Both the position numbers and the translations under genes were made by a program. Positions 57,774 to 64,000 of a stretch of 64,000 nt of DNA are shown here, piece by piece. The stretch spans positions 93,608,630-93,672,629 of the forward strand of contig CM058232.1 of the NCBI GenBank assembly GCA_030180135.1. Reading direction: 5' to 3'. This DNA is from Orychophragmus violaceus (Eukaryota > Streptophyta > Magnoliopsida > Brassicales > Brassicaceae). Position 1 is the stretch's first letter, and each line of letters starts with the position of its first letter. The notes under the pieces were generated by a model. That model did not search any database, had not been told where the DNA came from, and saw only the letters and a program-made list of their open reading frames with translations.

Positions 57774-59412
57774 GAAATTGGAAATGAAATTAATAAAATA
57801 TTATATTTTATTTAATTATTACAAAATTTAATGTAATTAGTAATCGGATAAAAATATAGAATTAAAAAAATATATATCTAATCGCACAACAAACACAGCT
57901 TTTTGGTGCGATTTGAGTAATGCATAATTTGCAAAGAACTAATCACCTTATAAAAGTAAATGAATCGCATCACTGTCAAATCGGAATACCATTTAGTGGT
58001 AGACTATGATTAGGGTCATCATACCTCAACCGAATCGGAGTACCATTCGCCCTGTCTAATGTTTAAAATGTCTCCAAAATAGGAGGGTTTGATAATTAGT
58101 AGTAGTATTATTTATTTACCTTTTGATAGGAATTAGTAGTATTTTAGGATGCATTTTGTGAGAATTTAATACCTTTTTTATGAGTGTCAACAAGGCGCCA
58201 TGCCACTTATATACACAGTAGGCATAATATAAACAAGTTGCAACAAAAGACCCATATAAGTGGATTAATTGATTTATGCAATTCCACATATATATTTTTT
58301 TTTACCTAAAATGCAATTCCATATTGGTATCTATCTTATGTGTGTATGTGTAATGTGTATGCATGACGTGATGATGACATGTACATTCTTTTAGAAGTGC
58401 AAGTTTGTTTTTGTTTTTAACCAAATTTGTGCATTAATCGCAAATGAGTATAATTGTGTGTAATGTGTACTACATTTTTAGATCAATGTGTATAGAATTC
58501 ATTTTAACTTCTGTTACTCGTTGCATTAGATGTACCGATGGTTTTTTTGATGAATAAATTTAACATTCATTCAAAAAAAAAATGTGTACTACATTTTAGT
58601 TGAAAATATAAAAAATCCATTTAACAGTCAAGTGAGTTTTGAATATATTATTTGTAAAATGGTTGACTTAATTTTTTTTTTTACATTTTTAATTATATGA
58701 CTAGTAGTATATTTGGTTTTTGAATAACTAAGAATGTTTTGAGCTTTTGTTAACTATAAATATTTATATAATGAATAAAATTGTATTTATGGTTTGGATT
58801 TCACCACATCATTAAATTTAATGTATTTGTATTATAAATAAATTAGTAATACTTATGACAAAAGTATTTCTAATAGTTTTATATTAATTGGAAAGTGTTT
58901 TTGAGCATTTATTGATTCTCAAATTAGTTGATTATTAGCTTATTCTTAATAATTTTTTTACTATTTTAACATTACTTTAAATTTTAAATTTATTATATTA
59001 ATTTAAATAAATTTTTATTATATTTAGTAGATATACATAATATCGGTAATAAAAATTTAAAAATATCAGATAATTTCTATAATATATTTGTTATTTGATT
59101 TTAAGATATTACTAGATATGTATATTATAGATAAAATAGTTGTATATTAAGAATTTATAATATTTAGTATATATACATAATTTAATACATAGCTATTTAT
59201 TTATATTTATTTAATTTTTATTATATTTAATAAATATACATAATTTTGGTAGTAATGTTTTAAAAATAAATTAGATAGTTTATATAATATATTTACTATT
59301 TGATTTTAAGATATTATTATATATATGTTTTATAAATAAAAAAATTTCTTATAAATTTTATAATTTTTATTAATATTAAAATTTAAAAATATAAAATATA
59401 TGTTTTTAAATA
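57774..59412. other. very AT-rich spacer
   Basis: No gene. Around 58,970-59,350 two blocks resemble each other (words atttttattatatttag, gatatacataat and tttgattttaagatattat recur), indicating an old duplication of about 220 bp. Confidence 0.5.
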
Positions 59413-59883
59413 GAGCGAATTGGCCAAATAATCAAATTTGGGCCGAAAACTACTTTGTCAAACAAAATATTCTGGAAACCAAAAACCTATCGTTCGAAAG
59501 ACGATTTTACCCCCGAAAATTTGGCGCCAAAGGAAGCAACGCAAGTTGCTCGTCTGACGTGACGTGACATGCTACGATTTCATTAGATAGTAATGTATCT
59601 TTTAAGTGATTGTGGACCGTCGGATCTTCACCCTTGCCCAGATGCATTTAATGTTCGAAATCTTCAAGATTTCCTTGTAAAGATTTACAATAGCTATGTA
59701 TGTATATACTATCAACACTATCACGTCCTCTATATAAAGCATGTGTACTCATCTTCTTTAGAGCAAAAACAACTTATTACCCAGAAAAACATAAGAGTAG
59801 CCGAATCAAATATAACAAAAAGGGAAAAGGTCGGTGGTTTGTCGCTTAGCTGGTGTTGGCGTAATCGCTTACCTGTTTTTTGA

Positions 59884-60159
59884 GTAAGTTCCCTGATTTT
59901 TGTACTCCACATTAAATGGTCCCCATATGTTCGACTTTCGACTTTATTACTTGAACTTTTGCTGACATTAATGGACTCCTATATTCCGACACATTTAATT
60001 CAATGAGTTCGGCTAGAATATAACTGCTTCAACGAGAATAACAGAAACCGACTGAAATTTCTTACATTTTGCGGCCCAAAAAAATTGTTAGCAACACAAC
60101 TACTAATACTGTTATTACTCTTATAAAACTGACCTGTGAAATCGACAATTTTTATGCAG
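59884..60159 (+). other. 5' UTR intron of the MULE transposase gene
   Basis: The donor gtaagttccc at 59,884 is a near-perfect plant 5' splice site, and the acceptor tttatgcag ends at 60,159. This fits an untranslated first exon of about 300 bp or less. Inferred by eye. Confidence 0.5.
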
Positions 60160-60171
60160 GTTAACGTAGTG

Positions 60172-63100
60172 ATGGGTCGTTTGGTTAGGCTATTAAGAGG
60201 CGAGTGGGTAAGATCTATGTCAGGCGACTGGTACTTCATACTAGAAACGGGTCAGCGTAGTTATGGTATTATGGTGCAAGAGAACGAGAAGTATGAAACC
60301 CTCGTACACATGGTTATGACAAGATACGAAATCAATGACTGCGTGTGCCTAACTTACCAGTTTCCAGAACACATGTTGGGGCCAGAAGGTAAGAAAACAC
60401 TGCCTCTAGACATTACCAATGATGTGGATGTGGATTTTTTTATGGCAGTACGGGTTGAGCACATCGGTTTGCCGCTATATGTAACGGTGGGTACGCCAGC
60501 AATAGGCAGGTATCGCTTCCATCGTCGCTCTGCTTTCGACGTTGGTGGGACACCACATGTTTTTGGTGATCCGAGCTTGTCCCTCGGTGTCTCTGGAGAA
60601 GGTGGAGCAGAAAAAGATAAGTTAGTAGATGCTGCAGCATATTACTGGAACTCCTTATTTGCAACAGGGACGGTCCCTTTGTCGCTGACAACGCTGGAGA
60701 ATATTATGACCACACAGCGTACACTCCTTCCGGAGGATGTTGAAGAGAGAACAAGACCAATGAACCTAGATACCAACCCTCTTGACGAAGACCGTTCATC
60801 AACAGGCTCATCAGATGAACCAGCCGTGGGATCTCCATTCACACCTGAGAGGTGTGGATCGTCCATTCAAAAATGGGTAGAAGAGGATTCACTCTTGGGT
60901 ACTACTATAGCGAAACTGAGCTTGGAGGGTGGTATGTTTGAAATAAACATTCAAATAATGTTACCCTCGATATTGTACATGATGGTTTGCTAATATATTT
61001 GTTTACTAGGTAATGCAGTTGGTCTAAGCACCCCCGTCTCTGAAGCCATAAGGTAAGTTTGTGCTAAAATGTTGTGTAACATGATAACTGTATTTTTAAC
61101 GTGGTTCATGTGTACCTGTTGTGCTAGGCTCCCAGGTGTTGCACCGTACGACAAGGGGAAGGGTATCTTGTCAAGTAGCAGTATGGATGGAGAATCATCA
61201 GCCCACCTAAGACTAGGAATGAATGCAGCAAGCAACAATGGAGTTGGGTTTGACTATGAACTGTACACCATGTTGCACCAAGGGGATTACAGCGGTTAGA
61301 ATCTCAAAGATCATTTACAAAATAAAAGAGTTGGCAGCCAGAAAGTATTAGTTATACATGTTTACTTATGTAGGGGTTGAGTCAGCAGGTTTCATCCCAG
61401 CCAACGTGAGAGCTATGGAAGAGATGTTCACATCACAGGAAATGGACTTGTTTATGGATGCAGGGATAAAAATGATGAGAAACATTGTCTCCGAACCAAA
61501 TATTGTCGAAAGAAACGAACCATCGACAGAGGAGGTAAATCAAATCCCAGGTCCAGTTGGTGGGGTAATTAGGCTTGCAGATGCTACGGAAACAGATGTG
61601 ATGAACACCATTGGGGAGACCGATACATCTCCAGGGGGCTGTAAGATAGAAGTGAAAGGCGGTATGATAACAATGCTAAACTTATTTATGATGTAAGGTT
61701 GTTGTTAGTGTTGCTAACGAGATTTGATTATTGAACAAACCTCAGGGATCAGCCGGGATGGGAACAAAAAAGAGAGGTAATCCCTGAATAACATCCGGTT
61801 AGCTAGTTATTATTTGGGATGAACGCTTAAAACATATGATGAAGAGCTAACAAAAACGATTAATCTTAACAGGCACGAATTCTGTGTTGGAAATTCATCA
61901 AAAGACTACGCACCAGCAGAGAAGACTGATAAGCAAGTTCGTAGAAGCCTGGCAGATACGTTTGACATTGTTGACGACAGTTTCGAGGAAAGAGGTATTA
62001 GCATCATTAAGACATGGTGTGGTACCAAAAATTAACGTTAAAAATGTAGTGTGACTGTTTATGTTGTTTTCTTTGCAGAGCTTAGGAAACTAGGATTTAT
62101 TTCGGCCTCGGTAACTGTTTTGGAAGAGCTTTTCACGCCTGAGCAAATAGCTATCCTAAAGAAGACAACTGATGATGCTGTTCAAATGATACGATCCACC
62201 CGAATGGATATTTCGGATGGGGTGCCAGTGAGTCAGGAGCCACCAGAGGCGGGGTCAGGTGATCAGAATGCAGACGATATAATTAGCGTTGGGACGGATG
62301 AAAGGGAAGGTATAATTTTTTCTTAACAATAACGCGTGTATGGGTTATGAACGTTGTAGCTAAATATAAGGTCCTCTGTTGCAGGGATGACAGAGATTCA
62401 AGCCATGAGTGAGCCAGTGTACGGGAATGCTACTCAGTCAAATAGCGTTGCTAAGAATCTATTTAACTTACTTTGGCAATTTGTTGGCTGGTGTTGCAGC
62501 TGCATGTCGCCGAGAAAACATAAATTGGAAAGTGAAGAACCCGCTGAGGCGAAGAGTGAACCTGGTGATGTTTGCTACGGTGGTCCCAGCAACATGGATC
62601 TTGATGCTCAGGATAGCGATGAAGATATAGACTGTGGTGTGTAACATAACAGTTAGAGATGTTAAGGCAACATGTAGCTTGTTATTATGTATGTTTGGGA
62701 TAACCTAGCAGGGTTTAATAAAATGTTTGTTTCTGTGAAATGAAGATTTTGTTAAGAATGGTCCAATGGAGGTATACGTTGGGATGATGTTCAAAAACCG
62801 AGATGCGTTTAGGCAACACATGGCACTATACGCATTGGCCGGCAAATTCCGATTCCACAACAAAAAATCAAACCCAAAGATGATGGTGCTCGAATGTGTT
62901 GGAAGGGCGTGTCCATGGCGGGTTTACACGATCAAGATGAGCGACAGTGACTGGTACCAGATAAGACGAGTCCGGCCAAATCACACATGTTCCGTTAACG
63001 AACGAGGCAACTTTCAGCAACATGCCACAACCGAGGTGATTGGTGACATGATAAGGACAAGGTTTAGTGGGCGGGCATGTGGACCGCGACCTGGAGCAGT

Positions 63101-64000
63101 TAAAGAGATTATGCGGGATGGTCATGTTGTACCTATCTCTTACTATAAAGCTTGGCGTTCTCGCGAGATTGCGATAGATTCCGCAAAAGGATCGACAAAA
63201 GACTATTTCAAGAAGTTGCCCAAATATCTGCATATGCTAGTTCTTGCTAATCCTGGATCAGTAGCTCACATTGAGACAGAGTACCAGGAAGGAGTAGGTG
63301 CAAGATTCAAGTACATGTTCTTCGCAATGGGTGCGTCTATCAGGGGCGTCCAGTTCATGAGGAAAGTGGTCATCATAGACGGGACCTTCCTAAAAAGCAA
63401 GTATGCAGGTTGTTTGGTGACAGCAAGTGCTCAGGATGGAAACTACCAGATCTATCCACTAGCATTTGGGGTGGTCGATGGAGAAACCGAGCGGGCTTAC
63501 ACATGGTTCTTTAAAAAGCTGCGTGAGATTGTCGCAGACACCGACGGGCTGGTTTTCATATCTGATAGGCACCATGCAATCCAAGCAGCTTTGACTAAGG
63601 TACTACTAAACACATTTGTGGTTTAGCGTAAGTATGATTTACAATGAATGCGTTTGTATAAAGGTTGAAAGGAAATGAATATGTCAATGAAAATATTAGC
63701 AAATAACAAACGGTATAGCGTTACTAAAGTATGGGTTAGGCAAATGAGATAAGTGATCATGTGTTGGTATAAAAGAATGGAGACTATATTTTGGGTGGTT
63801 AGGTTTGATTGTAGTATTTTAATATATACTGTATCGTGTTAGTATATAAATGTCTAACAAACTACTTACTGGCTTTGGTGTAGGTATACCCAAAAGCAAC
63901 ACACTGCTCCTGTATTGTGCACTTACAGCGCAATGTTGTTTCTATCTTCAAAAAAAGACACCTCTCTTACCTGGTTTCTCGGGCTGGCCGAGCGTTCCGT
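60172..64000 (+). CDS. MULE transposase, ten exons visible, 3' end outside window
   Basis: Exons: 60,172-60,931; 61,010-61,052; 61,128-61,294; 61,374-61,661; 61,746-61,776; 61,873-61,994; 62,079-62,309; 62,385-62,636; 62,746-63,599; 63,884 onward. All nine introns are GT-AG and every junction keeps the frame, giving about 955 residues so far. The N-terminus (MGRLVRLLRGEW...) is the ubiquitin-fold-like leader of plant MuDR proteins. Exon 9 holds the zinc-binding Mutator DNA-binding domain (FKNRDAFRQHMALYALAGKF; CX5C and HTC). The MULE catalytic domain follows, with first Asp in VVIIDGTFLKSKYAG and second in LVFISDRHHA. Exon 10 begins with the CX2H-type THCSCIVHLQRN; the catalytic Glu lies outside the window. 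No stop or shift was seen, so it may be active or recently active. Confidence 0.85.

Larger units (their letters stand above)
59413..64000 (+). mobile_element. Mutator-like element (MULE), truncated by the window edge
   Basis: The left end is placed where gagcgaattggccaaataatc begins after AT-rich DNA; this resembles plant MULE termini. The right terminus lies beyond the window, so the terminal inverted repeat and target duplication cannot be checked. It contains one multi-exon transposase gene on the plus strand. Confidence 0.6.

Noticed and set aside
59593..59883. 96-codon frame before the MULE gene
   Set aside because: It ends at a strong splice donor (59,884) and has no protein-like features; better explained as the 5' UTR exon.

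Overview
The window is nuclear DNA of a flowering plant, almost certainly a crucifer (Brassicaceae). The reasons are a BURP-domain polygalacturonase-1-beta-like gene very close to the Arabidopsis JP630/PGL family, an F-box/LRR/FBD gene of the type expanded in that family, Athila-like LTR elements with a tRNA-Asp primer site, and AT-rich, intron-containing genes. It is a gene-poor, transposon-rich region. No organelle, bacterial or RNA genes were seen.

Layout. 1-3.2 kb: AT-rich spacer with a Stowaway-like MITE. 3.2-8.8 kb: two LINE-derived pieces, an ORF1-only copy broken by a small DNA transposon with a 9-bp target duplication, then a 5'-truncated reverse transcriptase/RNase H piece. 8.9-9.1 kb: a tRNA-derived SINE. 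10.07-11.03 kb, minus strand: a short three-exon gene of the NUCLEAR FUSION DEFECTIVE 6 (NFD6)-like family. 11.36-28.81 kb: an F-box/LRR/FBD gene split into two halves by about 16 kb of nested retroelements. The nest is element A (an unrecognised LTR element with a long ORF), element B inserted in A (13,396-25,712, target duplication accac), and element C inserted antisense in B (16,064-22,705, target duplication tgcca). B and C are Athila-like, carry gag plus a retropepsin-like domain, and show no polymerase.

28.8-41 kb: decayed fragments (LINE, copia, gypsy LTR and gag pieces, MITEs, a third Athila-like gag element). 40.9-47.5 kb: a second, broken copy of the NFD6-like locus, interrupted by a 4.3-kb non-coding LTR element (41,334-45,672, target duplication tccta) and an 813-bp poly-A insertion (46,149-46,961). 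Its flank is fused directly to a copy of the sequence found at 29.6 kb. 48.3-50.7 kb: a hAT-like MITE and an approximately 0.9-kb tandem duplication.

52.64-54.70 kb, minus strand: the two-exon PGL/JP630-like BURP gene, the clearest intact host gene. 56.1-56.4 kb: a SINE with a perfect 13-bp target duplication. 57.4-57.8 kb: a 27-bp minisatellite. 59.4 kb to the window end: a Mutator-like element whose transposase gene can be followed through ten exons with all nine intron phases matching; it runs off the right edge.

The most unusual signals are: a family of palindromic boxes centred on CGATCG scattered through the LTRs, leaders, gag genes and 3' regions of the Athila-like elements; the unrecognised long ORF of element A; the gag-only architecture with repeated polypurine boxes; a duplicated exon module in the Mutator gene; and the duplicated, partly collapsed NFD6-like locus. 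All boundaries, splice sites and difference counts were read by eye. No database search was possible.
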